Shown here one piece after another: positions 52,505 to 61,142 of a stretch of DNA of 64,000 nt (position 1 is the first letter of the stretch; every line of letters begins with the position of its first letter). The notes beneath the pieces were generated by a model. The model was not told the DNA's origin and made no database searches. It saw only the letters and a program-made list of their open reading frames with translations. The DNA is from Hymenobacter guriensis (lineage in GTDB: Bacteria; Bacteroidota; Bacteroidia; Cytophagales; Hymenobacteraceae): the NCBI RefSeq assembly GCF_015773195.1, contig NZ_JADWYK010000012.1:1-64000 (forward strand). The letters are read 5' to 3'. A program made the position numbers and the translations under genes.

Positions 52505-53716
52505 ATGCACATCTTCGTCATCAACTCCGGCAGCTCTTCCATCAAGTATCAGCTGTTTCGCTGGCCCACGGAGCGGCCCTTGTGCAGCGGGCTGGTAGAG
52601 CGCATCGGTGCGGAGCAGGCTACCATCACCCACAAAGTATTCGCGCCGGATGCCCCGGATACGCCGGCCGCTGAGCAGCGCCTCACCTTGCTCCTGCCCA
52701 ACCACGAAGCCGGCCTGCGGGAAGTGGTGCGCCTGCTCACGGCCGCTCCGAATGGCGTGATTCAGGACCCGGCCGACATTGCCGTGGTGGGCCACCGGGT
52801 GGTGCACGGTGGGGAGGCGTTTGCGGCTACCACACTCATTACCGGGGAAGTGAAAAGCGAAATCCGGCGGCTGTTTGCGCTGGCCCCGCTGCACAACCCG
52901 GCCAACCTGCTGGGCATTGACGTGGCGGAGCAGCTGTTTCCGCAGGCCCGGCAAGTGGCAGTGTTCGACACAGCTTTTCATCAGACGCTGCCCGAATACG
53001 CCTTCCGCTACGCCCTGCCGGAGGCGCTATATACTGAGCAGCGCATCCGCAAATACGGCTTCCACGGTACCAGCCACCAGTACGTGGCGGCCCAGGCGGC
53101 AGCGTACCTGGGCCGGCCCGATGCCCGGCTGATTACGGTGCACCTCGGCAACGGCTGCAGCGTGGCGGCCGTGCGCGCCGGGAAATCGTTGGATACCAGC
53201 ATGGGCTTCGGCCCCCTGGCCGGCCTGGTGATGGGCACCCGCACCGGCGACCTGGACCCCTCCGTGCTGCTGCATCTGCTGGGGCCGCTGGGCTATTCGC
53301 CCGAGCAGGTGAGCACGCTGCTGAACAAGGAAAGCGGCATGCTGGGCCTCACCGGCCGCAGCGACATGCGCGACATCGGGGCCACCCTAAGTGCCGGCGA
53401 CGCCCGCGCCCGGCTGGCCTATGACCTCTACGCCTACCGCATCCGCCAGTACATTGGGGCCTACGTGGCCGTGCTCGGGGGGCTGGATGCCGTAGTATTT
53501 ACGGCGGGCGTGGGCGAAAACGACGCGCTGGTGCGCTGCCTCGCGTGCCAGGACATGAGCTTCTTCGGGCTGGAGCTGGATGAAGAGGCCAACCAGCAGC
53601 GCATTCCCGGCCTGCGGGAAATCAACCTACCGGCCTCGCAGGCCAAGATTCTGGTGGTGCCCACCAACGAAGAGCTGGAAATTGCCCGCCAGTGCGCGGC
53701 GCTGCTGGCCGAGTAG
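52505..53716 (+). CDS. ackA: Acetate kinase
   Basis: A 403-residue sugar-kinase-fold (ASKHA) enzyme that makes ATP and acetate from acetyl phosphate, completing the Pta-AckA overflow pathway. Motifs are complete: NSGSSSIKYQLF near the start, GHRVVHGG, FDTAFHQTLP, YGFHGTSHQYV, HLGNGCSVAAV and GVGENDALVR. It should be paired with pta (49045-51138); the intervening foreign gene and a 133-base or longer gap suggest that it now needs its own promoter. A TACTTTG-like element around 52414 is a weak candidate. Confidence 0.97.
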   Translation: MHIFVINSGSSSIKYQLFRWPTERPLCSGLVERIGAEQATITHKVFAPDAPDTPAAEQRLTLLLPNHEAGLREVVRLLTAAPNGVIQDPADIAVVGHRVVHGGEAFAATTLITGEVKSEIRRLFALAPLHNPANLLGIDVAEQLFPQARQVAVFDTAFHQTLPEYAFRYALPEALYTEQRIRKYGFHGTSHQYVAAQAAAYLGRPDARLITVHLGNGCSVAAVRAGKSLDTSMGFGPLAGLVMGTRTGDLDPSVLLHLLGPLGYSPEQVSTLLNKESGMLGLTGRSDMRDIGATLSAGDARARLAYDLYAYRIRQYIGAYVAVLGGLDAVVFTAGVGENDALVRCLACQDMSFFGLELDEEANQQRIPGLREINLPASQAKILVVPTNEELEIARQCAALLAE

Positions 53717-53756
53717 CGGAACGCTGGCCGCCTGCACCTCCGTGTAGGTGTCATGG

Positions 53757-53851
53757 ACGTCATGCTGAGCGCAGCTGAAGCATCTCTACCGCTTCGTCTG
53801 CACTGATTCAACGAAGCGGTAGAGATGCTTCGGCTGCGCTCAGCATGACGT
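53757..53851. repeat. Dispersed hairpin repeat, type GTCATGCTGAGC
   Basis: A 41-bp inverted repeat (53757-53797 with 53811-53851, one G-U mismatch, 13-base loop), 40 bases behind ackA. The core GTCATGCTGAGCG.AGC.GAAG.ATCT recurs as a half copy at 32341-32370. Confidence 0.85.
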
Positions 53852-53900
53852 TCTATTTTAATACTTGCTTTACTAGCGTTTCCCTATTTCCTGAAACCAC

Positions 53901-54362
53901 GTGCGTAAACTCCACGAATGGCTGCGCCGCTACCTGCCCGCCGAGCTGCTCTCGGTGGTGGCTACGCTGGCGGGGGCAAGCCTGAGCTGGCAGCTGGCCC
54001 CGGGGCAGGAGCTGCGGGCGGCGCTGGCGGGCACCTGGGCCGGCAACGTGGCGTACTTCGGCTGGCTGCTGGCGCAGGATATAGTGCTGGCCCGGCGCCA
54101 GCTGCGGACGCAAGGCCGCTCCTACTCCTGGCGCAGCTTTGGGCGAAACGTGCGGGCCCTGGCCGTAGAGTTTGGCGCGGCCGAGCTGCTGGACAGCTTC
54201 CTGATCCGGCCCGCTCTCATGCTGTGGCTACCGCGCTGGACGGGCAGCCGCACGGGTGGCATCCTGCTGGCTAAGCTCCTGGCCGACGTAACCTTCTACG
54301 TGCCGGCCATCATCAGCTACGAACTGAGCAAGAAGCGGCTGCGTGATTTTGGCAGAAAGTAA
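53901..54362 (+). CDS. Hypothetical membrane protein (153 residues)
   Basis: Four predicted membrane segments at about residues 15-34, 41-62, 88-110 and 118-140, with Arg-rich loops between them and a basic C-terminus (SKKRLRDFGRK). I do not recognise the family; the topology is vaguely like small flippase- or GtrA-type proteins but no motif supports that. The only good start is the GTG at 53901. It lies downstream of ackA, separated by the long hairpin, so it is probably transcribed separately. Confidence 0.65.
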   Translation: MRKLHEWLRRYLPAELLSVVATLAGASLSWQLAPGQELRAALAGTWAGNVAYFGWLLAQDIVLARRQLRTQGRSYSWRSFGRNVRALAVEFGAAELLDSFLIRPALMLWLPRWTGSRTGGILLAKLLADVTFYVPAIISYELSKKRLRDFGRK

Positions 54363-54682
54363 GCACGGGCCGGACGTCGTTGCTGGCATTGACAGCTTAT
54401 GGTTCCGTCTCTAATTCAGCCCACCAACCGTCCGGGCAAAAGCACCTCAAAGCCGGCCGGCAAGCTGACTCTCCGCCGGGGGCAGATAAAACAAGTACTA
54501 TCCCATTGAAACTGATTTGCGCTTTCGTCTTACGGCACAATCCTATTTACGCACCCATAGTCGAGCTTGGTGAAGAATGCATGAAGAAATAATTGCATTT
54601 TCTTCTTTACTCTGGAGGAAATTCATAATATTGAATCCCTTCTTCCGTCCTATTTAACCCCCACCGTCGACCTTCACTTTAT
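54363..54682. other. Gap ahead of the LuxR-type gene
   Basis: 320 bases. The part from about 54590 is A+T-rich and probably holds the promoter of the regulator gene, but no consensus -33/-7 pair is seen. A 70-codon open frame (54380-54592) starting with TTG has no domain-like pattern and is not called. Confidence 0.5.
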
Positions 54683-55351
54683 ATGACTGATGATGAACTT
54701 ATTGAACAGAAAATAGCAGAAATAGCCGCCACCGCCGATGAGTACCCCGCTGTTGTAATTATCCATCATGTGCCCACCCAAACGGTGCGCTATCTTTCCA
54801 AATGGGGCCTGCAGCTGCTGGGCGCTACCCTGGACGAGCTGATGGCATTGGGGCCAAGCTTCTCCCCCACCTACTTCAACGCCGTGGAGTCGGATGAGTA
54901 CATGGCCCGCGTGTTTCATCTTATGTATGAAAACAACGTACCCGAGGTGCATACCTTTTACCAGGAGGTGCGCACTACGGAGCGGGAAGGCTGGAGCTAC
55001 TACCTCACCTCCATGCGCCGGCTGCTGGTAAATGACCAGGGCAACCCCCTGCTGGTGATGGGCCTGGCCGTGCCGCTGCACCCCGAGAACCACTTCGCCA
55101 CGAAAGTGCAGCGCCTGATTGAGGAAAACCAGTTTCTGCGCCAGCACTCCTCCCTGTATTCCACCCTCTCCAAGCGGGAGCGGAGCGTGCTGCGCCTGCT
55201 GGCCCTGGGTAAAAGCGCCCCGGAAATAGCCGAGGAGCTGTGTATTTCGGAGCAGACGGCTGCCACGCACCGTCGCAACGTGCGCCAGAAGCTGGGCGCC
55301 AATACGGTGTTCAAGCTGGGCCAGTACGCCCGGGCCTTCGACCTGATCTAA
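54683..55351 (+). CDS. LuxR-type transcriptional regulator with PAS-like sensor
   Basis: A 222-residue protein. Residues about 15-135 resemble a PAS-like sensor (YPAVVIIHHVPTQTVRYLSKWGLQLLGATLDEL...WSYYLTSMRRLLVNDQGNPLLVMGLA). The C-terminal LuxR helix-turn-helix spans about 156-215 (LSKRERSVLRLLALGKSAPEIAEELCISEQTAATHRRNVRQKLGA is its pattern, split here by position). There is no receiver domain, so it is not a classical response regulator; the ligand is unknown. Directly upstream of the T9SS surface protein on the same strand, it could regulate it, but this is only proximity. Confidence 0.88.
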   Translation: MTDDELIEQKIAEIAATADEYPAVVIIHHVPTQTVRYLSKWGLQLLGATLDELMALGPSFSPTYFNAVESDEYMARVFHLMYENNVPEVHTFYQEVRTTEREGWSYYLTSMRRLLVNDQGNPLLVMGLAVPLHPENHFATKVQRLIEENQFLRQHSSLYSTLSKRERSVLRLLALGKSAPEIAEELCISEQTAATHRRNVRQKLGANTVFKLGQYARAFDLI

Positions 55352-55458
55352 AGCAACCTAGGCTCTCCGGCTAAGCAAAATTACCTACATCCGGGTATTG
55401 TGCTGGGTGGGAAAGTGATGGAACTTCGGCCTTTTGTTTCACTTCTCTTTTCACATCT

Positions 55459-58400
55459 ATGCGAACTTTTACGCGACTATGCTCTACCAGATGGGTGGGG
55501 CTGTTGTTTTTTCTGCTGCTGCCTGGCTTGGTGGCAGCACACCCCGGAGAAGGGGTGGCACCGGGCGTACACCGGGTTGCGCCCCCAACCATTTCTTCGT
55601 TTACGCCCAGCAGCGGAGCCGCCCGCACTACGGTAGAAGTGACAGGCACCAACCTGAACAATATTTCCGGTATTGCCATCAATGGCGTTGCCAACACGGC
55701 CCCTTTCATCACGGATGGCACCGGCAACTATGTTTCTTTTAGTGTGCCGAACGGTGCCACCACCGGCCGTATCACTATCACCACTTCGGGTGGGACAGCT
55801 ACTTCCGCCACTGATTTCGTGGTAGAAGCTTCCGGTGTGCCGGCCATTAGCAATCTGGCGCCAACCAGTGGCCCAGTAGGCACCCAGTTTATCATCACGG
55901 GTACCAACTTGGCCAGTGTCGATCAGGTGTTGTTTGGCGGGGAAATATCCGCCTCGTTTACCCACGATTCGCCGACCCAAATCACGGCTACGGTACCGGC
56001 CTCGATTGTACCTGGCACCTATGATGTGACCATCAGCGGCCCTAATGGCTCCGATACGGTTTTCAGTGGCTTCACCATCACCAATGCCAGCCACTCCGTA
56101 ACGTCCGTTAATCCGGCTAGTGGATCTGTGGGCACCAACATCAGCATTTTCGGAACAGGCTTCGTGGGGTCTACGGCCGTGTACTTTAATGGTGTGTCGG
56201 CGAACTTCAGCGTAGAAAGCGACGAAGGAATTACGGCGCAGGTCCCCACCGGCGCTACTACCGGCCCCATAACCATTACTACCCCCAGCGGCACTGCTAC
56301 CAGCCCCGGTAATTTTACGGTGACGGTGAAGACGCCTCCCACGGTTAGCAATGTCTCCCCGGCCAGTGGCCCCGTGGGAACTCAGATCATTATTACGGGC
56401 ACCAACCTGAATACCATTCAGCAGGTACTCTTCATTCCGGGTACGGGAGCGGCATTCACTATCAACTCCTCCACCCAGATTACCGCCACGGTGCCGGCTT
56501 CGCTCTCAACGGGCAATAAGAGCCTTATCCTGAGTGGCACACAGGGCTTTGTCAATGTTCCGGGCGGCTTCACCGTTACCGCGGCCACTACGCCCTCCAT
56601 CAGCAACTTCTCCCCACAAAGCGGTCCGGCGCAAAGCAACGTCACCCTGTTTGGTGCGGGCTTCACCAACGCCACGGCCGTGCAGTTCAACGGGGTAGAC
56701 GCGAATTTCTTCAACGTTATTAGCGATAGTGAGATTTTCACTTCCGTACCTGAGGGTACCTCCAGCGGCCCAATTACGGTGACTACCCCCAACGGCACGG
56801 CCACCAGCAGCATCAACTTCACGGTAGTAGGCAACCCAGTGGTGTATTCCCTTTCGCCCGAAGAAGGGCCAGTGGGCACGACGGTCGTCATCACGGGCGA
56901 AAACTTCACGGCGGGCTCGTTCGTGACCTTTGGCGATGCCGTAGTAGCCTCCCGGGTAGTTAACTCCTCTACCAAGATTACGGCGACGGTGCCGGCCGGC
57001 GCCACCACTGGGCCCGTGGGCGTAAACACCGGCGGCACAACGGGTTTTAGCCCCGGAGTATTCACGGTAACGGCATCTCCCGCGCCTACTTTCACCTTTT
57101 TCAGCTCGGGCAACTCCGGGCCCCTGCTGGGACGAATCAGCCTGACGGGCACCAACCTCAAAGGTGCTACGCTAATTACCTTCAGCGGCACCAGCAACAA
57201 TACCGTAGCCGGTCCCTTCACTACCACTGCCGATGGCACCACCATCAGCAACGTGCAGGTACCACTGGGCGCCATATCGGGGCCCGTTACCATTACCACG
57301 CCGGGCGGCACCAGCAACAGCCAGACTTACACCGTTATCCGGGACCTGGTTATCAGCGGCCCCGGCACGTACGGCGTAGACGAGGGTACCTACCGCACGG
57401 TAACCATCCGGAACGGCGGCACGGGCATGATCCTGGGAAATGGCACCACCATAGAACAGTCGTTCACGGTTGAAAATGGGGGCCGAATGGAGCTGTACAT
57501 CGGCGAGAATACGCCTATCGTTGGCCCGGGCACCTTTGAAGTACAGGCCGGCGGTATTCTGGAAATTTACTACGACGGCATTTACAAGACCGGGGCAAAA
57601 GGCGTTATTCAAACGGCTACCCGTATCTTCTCCACGGATGCCATCTATGAGTTCGAAAACATTGCGGACGTAAGCACCTTCACCGGCACCGGGTTGCCAT
57701 CTACTGTGCGCAGCCTCATCATCAGCTCCGGCAGAAAAGTTATTCTCACTCAGCCGGTTTCTATTCGCCGGGAGCTGCGCCTGAACTCAGGCGCCCTGGA
57801 CCTGCGCGACAACCGCCTGACCCTGCTCAGCGACGCCACGGGCACGGCCCTGATTGTGAATAACGGGGGCACGATAGAAAACAATGGCCAAACGCTTGAA
57901 ATCCAGCTTACCGTGCAGCGCTACATCGACCCCAGCCGGAACGCCGGCTTGGGCTACCGCCACCTGAGCGCGCCCGTCAGCAACGCTACGGTGGCTGATT
58001 TTGGCAGCGGCGGCACCACGCCCAAGGTGAATGAGGAATACAACACCTCCCCAACCCCCGGCAAAGAAACGCCCTTCCCCACCGTTTTCGGCTACGACCA
58101 GTCGCGGCTGGCATCGGCCACCAACGACCTGGCAGCGTTCAGCAAAGGCTGGGTTTCGCCGGCTTCTTTGGAAGAAGCACTGCCCGTGGGCCGGGGCTTC
58201 TCGGTGAACACACCCGCTGCCCAGACGCTGAAGTTTACCGGTACGCCCAACGAAGGCACCAAAACCCTGACGCTGGTCCGCAACGCCGGCCCCACTGCCG
58301 ATGATGCCGGCTGGCACCTGGTCGGCAACCCCTACCCTTCGCCCCTCGACTGGAGCAAGGTAGCCGCCGCCGACCGCTCCAACCTGGACGCCGCCATGTA

Positions 58401-59301
58401 CGTGTTTGAAAGCACCAGCCGCTACGGTGGCGAGTACCGCACGTATGCCAATGGCGTGGGCGGCAACCCGCTGATTGGCCTGGGCCAGGGCTTCTTCGTG
58501 CGCGTGACCAAGGGCCAGACCAGCGGCTCGCTCACCTTCCGCAACACCCAGCGCGTAACGAGCTACGCCACCCAGGCGCCCGTGCGTCGCGGCTCCGACG
58601 ATACCCGCCCCCTCGTGAAGCTGACGCTGGGCACTGAGCAGAGCACCAGTCAGGATGCCCTGTACCTGTATGCGGAAGCCGGCGCTACCGCTGGCCTGGA
58701 TGCCGGCTTCGACGCGGCCAAGCTCCGCAACACCTCGGGCCTGAACCTGGCGGCGCTTACCCAGGCAGGTGAAGAGCTGGCTATTCAAGGTCTGCCGGCC
58801 CTGACGGGTAACGTGCGCATTCCGCTGCTGCTCCAGGTGCCGGCCGCGGGCACTTACCTGGTGCGCGCCCCGCAACTGGCCAACCTGCCGGCGGGCACGA
58901 CCATTTTCCTGGAAGACGCCACCACCAACCAGCGCATGGACCTGCAGGCGGCCAATGCCTCCTACAGCTTCCAGGCCGATAAAGCGCAGACTCTGAACGG
59001 CCGCTTCTGGCTGAACCTGAGTTCTAGCAGCCCGCTGGCTACCCGGGGCGGAGCCCTGGCCAACGCGCTAGCCGTGTACCCCAACCCGGCCCGTACGCAA
59101 ACGACCGTGCTGCTGCCGGCCGGCAGCAAAGCGGCTACCCTCACCCTGCATGATGCCCTGGGGCGCGTAGTGCGCACAACCACCATGCCTGCCGGCGGAG
59201 GTGCCGCCACGGTTCTCCTGCAAGGGCTTTCTGCGGGCGTGTACCAGCTGCAGGTGCAGGCCGGCACCGAGCAGGCAACCCGCCGCCTGGTGGTAGAATA
59301 G
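55459..59301 (+). CDS. Secreted IPT/TIG-repeat protein with T9SS type A sorting domain
   Basis: A 1280-residue secreted protein. A signal peptide (WVGLLFFLLLPGLVAA) is followed by seven IPT/TIG immunoglobulin-like repeats of about 82-90 residues between residues 41 and 630, each with ISSFTPSSG/VSPASGPVGT-type openings. A beta-helix-like, Gly/Thr-rich region (about 630-810) and a further unassigned part lead to a C-terminal T9SS domain (about the last 80 residues: VYPNPARTQTTVLL..., LHDALGRVV, GVYQLQVQAG, RRLVVE). The protein should cross the outer membrane by type IX secretion and be attached to the surface. Adhesion is a reasonable guess. A hairpin follows. Confidence 0.93.
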   Translation: MRTFTRLCSTRWVGLLFFLLLPGLVAAHPGEGVAPGVHRVAPPTISSFTPSSGAARTTVEVTGTNLNNISGIAINGVANTAPFITDGTGNYVSFSVPNGATTGRITITTSGGTATSATDFVVEASGVPAISNLAPTSGPVGTQFIITGTNLASVDQVLFGGEISASFTHDSPTQITATVPASIVPGTYDVTISGPNGSDTVFSGFTITNASHSVTSVNPASGSVGTNISIFGTGFVGSTAVYFNGVSANFSVESDEGITAQVPTGATTGPITITTPSGTATSPGNFTVTVKTPPTVSNVSPASGPVGTQIIITGTNLNTIQQVLFIPGTGAAFTINSSTQITATVPASLSTGNKSLILSGTQGFVNVPGGFTVTAATTPSISNFSPQSGPAQSNVTLFGAGFTNATAVQFNGVDANFFNVISDSEIFTSVPEGTSSGPITVTTPNGTATSSINFTVVGNPVVYSLSPEEGPVGTTVVITGENFTAGSFVTFGDAVVASRVVNSSTKITATVPAGATTGPVGVNTGGTTGFSPGVFTVTASPAPTFTFFSSGNSGPLLGRISLTGTNLKGATLITFSGTSNNTVAGPFTTTADGTTISNVQVPLGAISGPVTITTPGGTSNSQTYTVIRDLVISGPGTYGVDEGTYRTVTIRNGGTGMILGNGTTIEQSFTVENGGRMELYIGENTPIVGPGTFEVQAGGILEIYYDGIYKTGAKGVIQTATRIFSTDAIYEFENIADVSTFTGTGLPSTVRSLIISSGRKVILTQPVSIRRELRLNSGALDLRDNRLTLLSDATGTALIVNNGGTIENNGQTLEIQLTVQRYIDPSRNAGLGYRHLSAPVSNATVADFGSGGTTPKVNEEYNTSPTPGKETPFPTVFGYDQSRLASATNDLAAFSKGWVSPASLEEALPVGRGFSVNTPAAQTLKFTGTPNEGTKTLTLVRNAGPTADDAGWHLVGNPYPSPLDWSKVAAADRSNLDAAMYVFESTSRYGGEYRTYANGVGGNPLIGLGQGFFVRVTKGQTSGSLTFRNTQRVTSYATQAPVRRGSDDTRPLVKLTLGTEQSTSQDALYLYAEAGATAGLDAGFDAAKLRNTSGLNLAALTQAGEELAIQGLPALTGNVRIPLLLQVPAAGTYLVRAPQLANLPAGTTIFLEDATTNQRMDLQAANASYSFQADKAQTLNGRFWLNLSSSSPLATRGGALANALAVYPNPARTQTTVLLPAGSKAATLTLHDALGRVVRTTTMPAGGGAATVLLQGLSAGVYQLQVQAGTEQATRRLVVE

Positions 59302-59309
59302 CTTTGTCG

Positions 59310-59355
59310 GCGTGGCCCTACAGTCCGGTTTCCTCCCTGGGCTGTAGAGCCACGC
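59310..59355 (+). terminator. Hairpin behind the T9SS protein gene
   Basis: GCGTGGCCCTACAG (59310-59323) pairs with CTGTAGAGCCACGC (59342-59355), one G-U pair; no T-run. Confidence 0.6.
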
Positions 59356-59388
59356 TTCTCCATGTCTCACTTCTCGTTTTTACTACGC

Positions 59389-59595
59389 ATGAAAAGTTAT
59401 ATCCTGAAAGGAATGCTGTTGCTGGCGGTGCTGCTCTCAGCTCAGCTTACCTGGGCCCAGAGTGATACGCCCCCGGAAGGTGGCCCCATGCCCGACGACC
59501 CCACGGCCGTACCCATTGATGGCGGAGCCTCGCTGCTGCTGGCAGCCGGTGTAGGTCTGGGCGTTCGGCAGCTGCGGCGCAAGCGCCTGAAGTAG
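59389..59595 (+). CDS. Short exported protein with PID-CTERM-type sorting signal
   Basis: A 68-residue protein: a signal peptide (MKSYILKGMLLLAVLLSAQLTWA), a short Pro/Asp-rich spacer, and a C-terminal signal of the PID-CTERM type, PIDGGASLLLAAGVGLGVRQL, ending in a basic RRKRLK. Such C-terminal tripartite signals (motif, helix, basic end) direct cleavage and sorting by a membrane enzyme not found here. Almost the whole mature protein is the sorting signal. An ATG nine codons upstream is possible but less signal-peptide-like. It lies 87 bases behind the T9SS protein. Confidence 0.8.
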   Translation: MKSYILKGMLLLAVLLSAQLTWAQSDTPPEGGPMPDDPTAVPIDGGASLLLAAGVGLGVRQLRRKRLK

Positions 59596-59649
59596 CCCAG
59601 GCTGAGCACGGTGGCACCCTCACGCCGCTGCCGCGAAAACCATTGCTGC

Positions 59650-59681
59650 AAAAGCCCCGGATGCTTGCATTCGGGGCTTTT
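59650..59681 (+). terminator. Intrinsic terminator behind the PID-CTERM gene
   Basis: AAAAGCCCCGGA (from 59650) pairs with TTCGGGGCTTTT (to 59681), with T-run. Confidence 0.85.
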
Positions 59682-59715
59682 CTTTGTGGGGACATCTGCC
59701 CTCTCTTCGTACTAC

Positions 59716-60579
59716 ATGAAACCTCCTTCCCTGCCCGTTCTCACCCTGAAGTCGTTTCCGCAGGGGCGGGCGCGGCGGCCGTGGTACCTGGAGCGGCTGG
59801 CGCAACACGTGGCCAACTTTCCCGGGGTAAGCCAGCCCCACGCCCACAACTTTTACCTGCTGCTTTACGTCACCCACGGCCACGGCACCCATACCATCGA
59901 CCTGGTAAGCTACGCGCTGCAGCCCGGGGCGCTGTTTTTCATGACGCCGGGGCAGGTGCACCACTGGCAGTTATCCGACGATGCTCAGGGCTACGTGGTG
60001 CTGTTTGAGGCCGACTTCTACCTGTTCCGCTACCCCGGCAGCCGTCTGTTCGACTACCCGTTTTTCGACCACCGCCACGCCCCGGTTGTGTACCTACCCG
60101 AGGCCGAAACCGACATTCACTGGCTGATGGAACGCATATGGCGGGAAAACACGCACCCCGCCCCGGCCCAGGACGAGGTATTTCGCTCCTGTCTGCACCT
60201 GTGCCTGGAGCTGGCCGCCCGCCACTTCCCGGAAGCGCCAGCCTCGGCCGAGCCGCTACACGCCCAGGAACTGCTCCGCGCCTTTGGCGCCTTTATCAAT
60301 CAGCATTTCCGCACCAACCGGGCCGTGCAGTACTACGCCGACCTGCTCCACGTTTCGCCTAACCACCTGAATGCGCTGTGCCGCCGCCACCTGGGCAAAA
60401 CCGCCAGCGCCCTCGTGCAGGAGCGCGTGCTGCTGGAAGCGCGCCGCCTGCTGCGCCACTCCCCGGCCACCGTGGCTCAGGTGGCCGATGCCCTGGGCTT
60501 CGAGGACGCCTCTTACTTCAGCCGCTACTTCCGCCAGCACACCGGCCACACGCCCGAAGCTTTTCGGCAGCAGCCCTAG
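59716..60579 (+). CDS. AraC-family transcriptional regulator
   Basis: A 287-residue regulator with an N-terminal cupin ligand-binding/dimerisation domain (PHAHNFYLLLYVTHGHGTHTID, FFMTPGQVHHW) and a C-terminal AraC double helix-turn-helix (about 190-285) with YYADLLHVSPNHLNALCRRHLG and VAQVADALGFEDASYFSRYFRQHTGHTPEAFR, the typical second-helix signature. The ligand is unknown. The ATG at 59716 starts the cupin domain; an upstream frame would run through the terminator. The next gene (DUF983) is not obviously its target. Confidence 0.92.
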   Translation: MKPPSLPVLTLKSFPQGRARRPWYLERLAQHVANFPGVSQPHAHNFYLLLYVTHGHGTHTIDLVSYALQPGALFFMTPGQVHHWQLSDDAQGYVVLFEADFYLFRYPGSRLFDYPFFDHRHAPVVYLPEAETDIHWLMERIWRENTHPAPAQDEVFRSCLHLCLELAARHFPEAPASAEPLHAQELLRAFGAFINQHFRTNRAVQYYADLLHVSPNHLNALCRRHLGKTASALVQERVLLEARRLLRHSPATVAQVADALGFEDASYFSRYFRQHTGHTPEAFRQQP

Positions 60580-60647
60580 CCGCGGGCCGCGTTGATTTGT
60601 GCTGCACAAACCCGCAAATAGCCCTTACTCCCCTCGCCTGCGTAGAG

Positions 60648-60655
60648 TAATTTTG
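60648..60655 (+). promoter_or_regulatory. -7 promoter element of the DUF983 gene
   Basis: TAATTTTG matches TAnnTTTG, 27 bases before the ATG at 60683. Confidence 0.45.
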
Positions 60656-60682
60656 TTTCACTGCTATTCAGGCAGCTTGCTT

Positions 60683-61075
60683 ATGGAAACTACTGATTCT
60701 ACGGTTCTGGCTATTCTGCAGCAGCGCTGCCCGCGCTGCCACCAGGGCCCGCTTTTCTCGCATCCGGCCATCAGCACCAAGTTCACCGAAATGCCTGAGC
60801 ATTGCCCCGTGTGCGGGCAGGCCTACGAGCCCGAGCCCGGCTTCTACTGGGGCGCCATGTACATCAGCTTCGTGTTTTCGACGGGCATTATGCTGGTCAT
60901 AGGCTTTGCGGTGTACTTCCTGCTCAACGACCCCGACACCTGGGTGTACATCCTGAGCGTGGCGGTGGCCTCCTTGCTGTTCATGCCGTTCTCGCTGCGC
61001 TATTCCCGCACGCTCATGCTCTACCTGTTTGGCGGCGTGCGCTACGACTCAGCCCGGGCCCGTTCCGGAAGCTAG
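60683..61075 (+). CDS. DUF983 family membrane protein
   Basis: A 130-residue protein with two zinc-ribbon-like CxxC pairs, CPRC (about 18-21) and CPVC (about 42-45), followed by FYWGAMYISFVFSTG and two membrane helices; this is the DUF983 layout. Relatives are often near haem/copper-oxidase genes, but none is seen here and the function is unknown. Length is normal. Its 3' end is followed at 61103-61142 by a hairpin that overlaps the start of the next gene. Confidence 0.9.
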   Translation: METTDSTVLAILQQRCPRCHQGPLFSHPAISTKFTEMPEHCPVCGQAYEPEPGFYWGAMYISFVFSTGIMLVIGFAVYFLLNDPDTWVYILSVAVASLLFMPFSLRYSRTLMLYLFGGVRYDSARARSGS

Positions 61076-61102
61076 CCGGCGGCTGATCCGGCAGCGGGCT
61101 TA

Positions 61103-61142
61103 GGAAAAAAGCGGTATGTTTCGCCATGCCCCGCTTTTTTCC
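61103..61142 (+). terminator. Terminator-like hairpin straddling the next start codon
   Basis: GGAAAAAAGCGG (61103-61114) pairs perfectly with CCGCTTTTTTCC (61131-61142). The 16-base loop contains the ATG (61126) of the GH13 lipoprotein gene and a TATGTTTC element; the T-run falls in that gene's third to fifth codons. Confidence 0.6.

Noticed and set aside
54380..54592. 70-codon open frame before the LuxR-type gene
   Set aside because: TTG start, mixed low-quality composition, and it runs into the regulator's probable promoter region.
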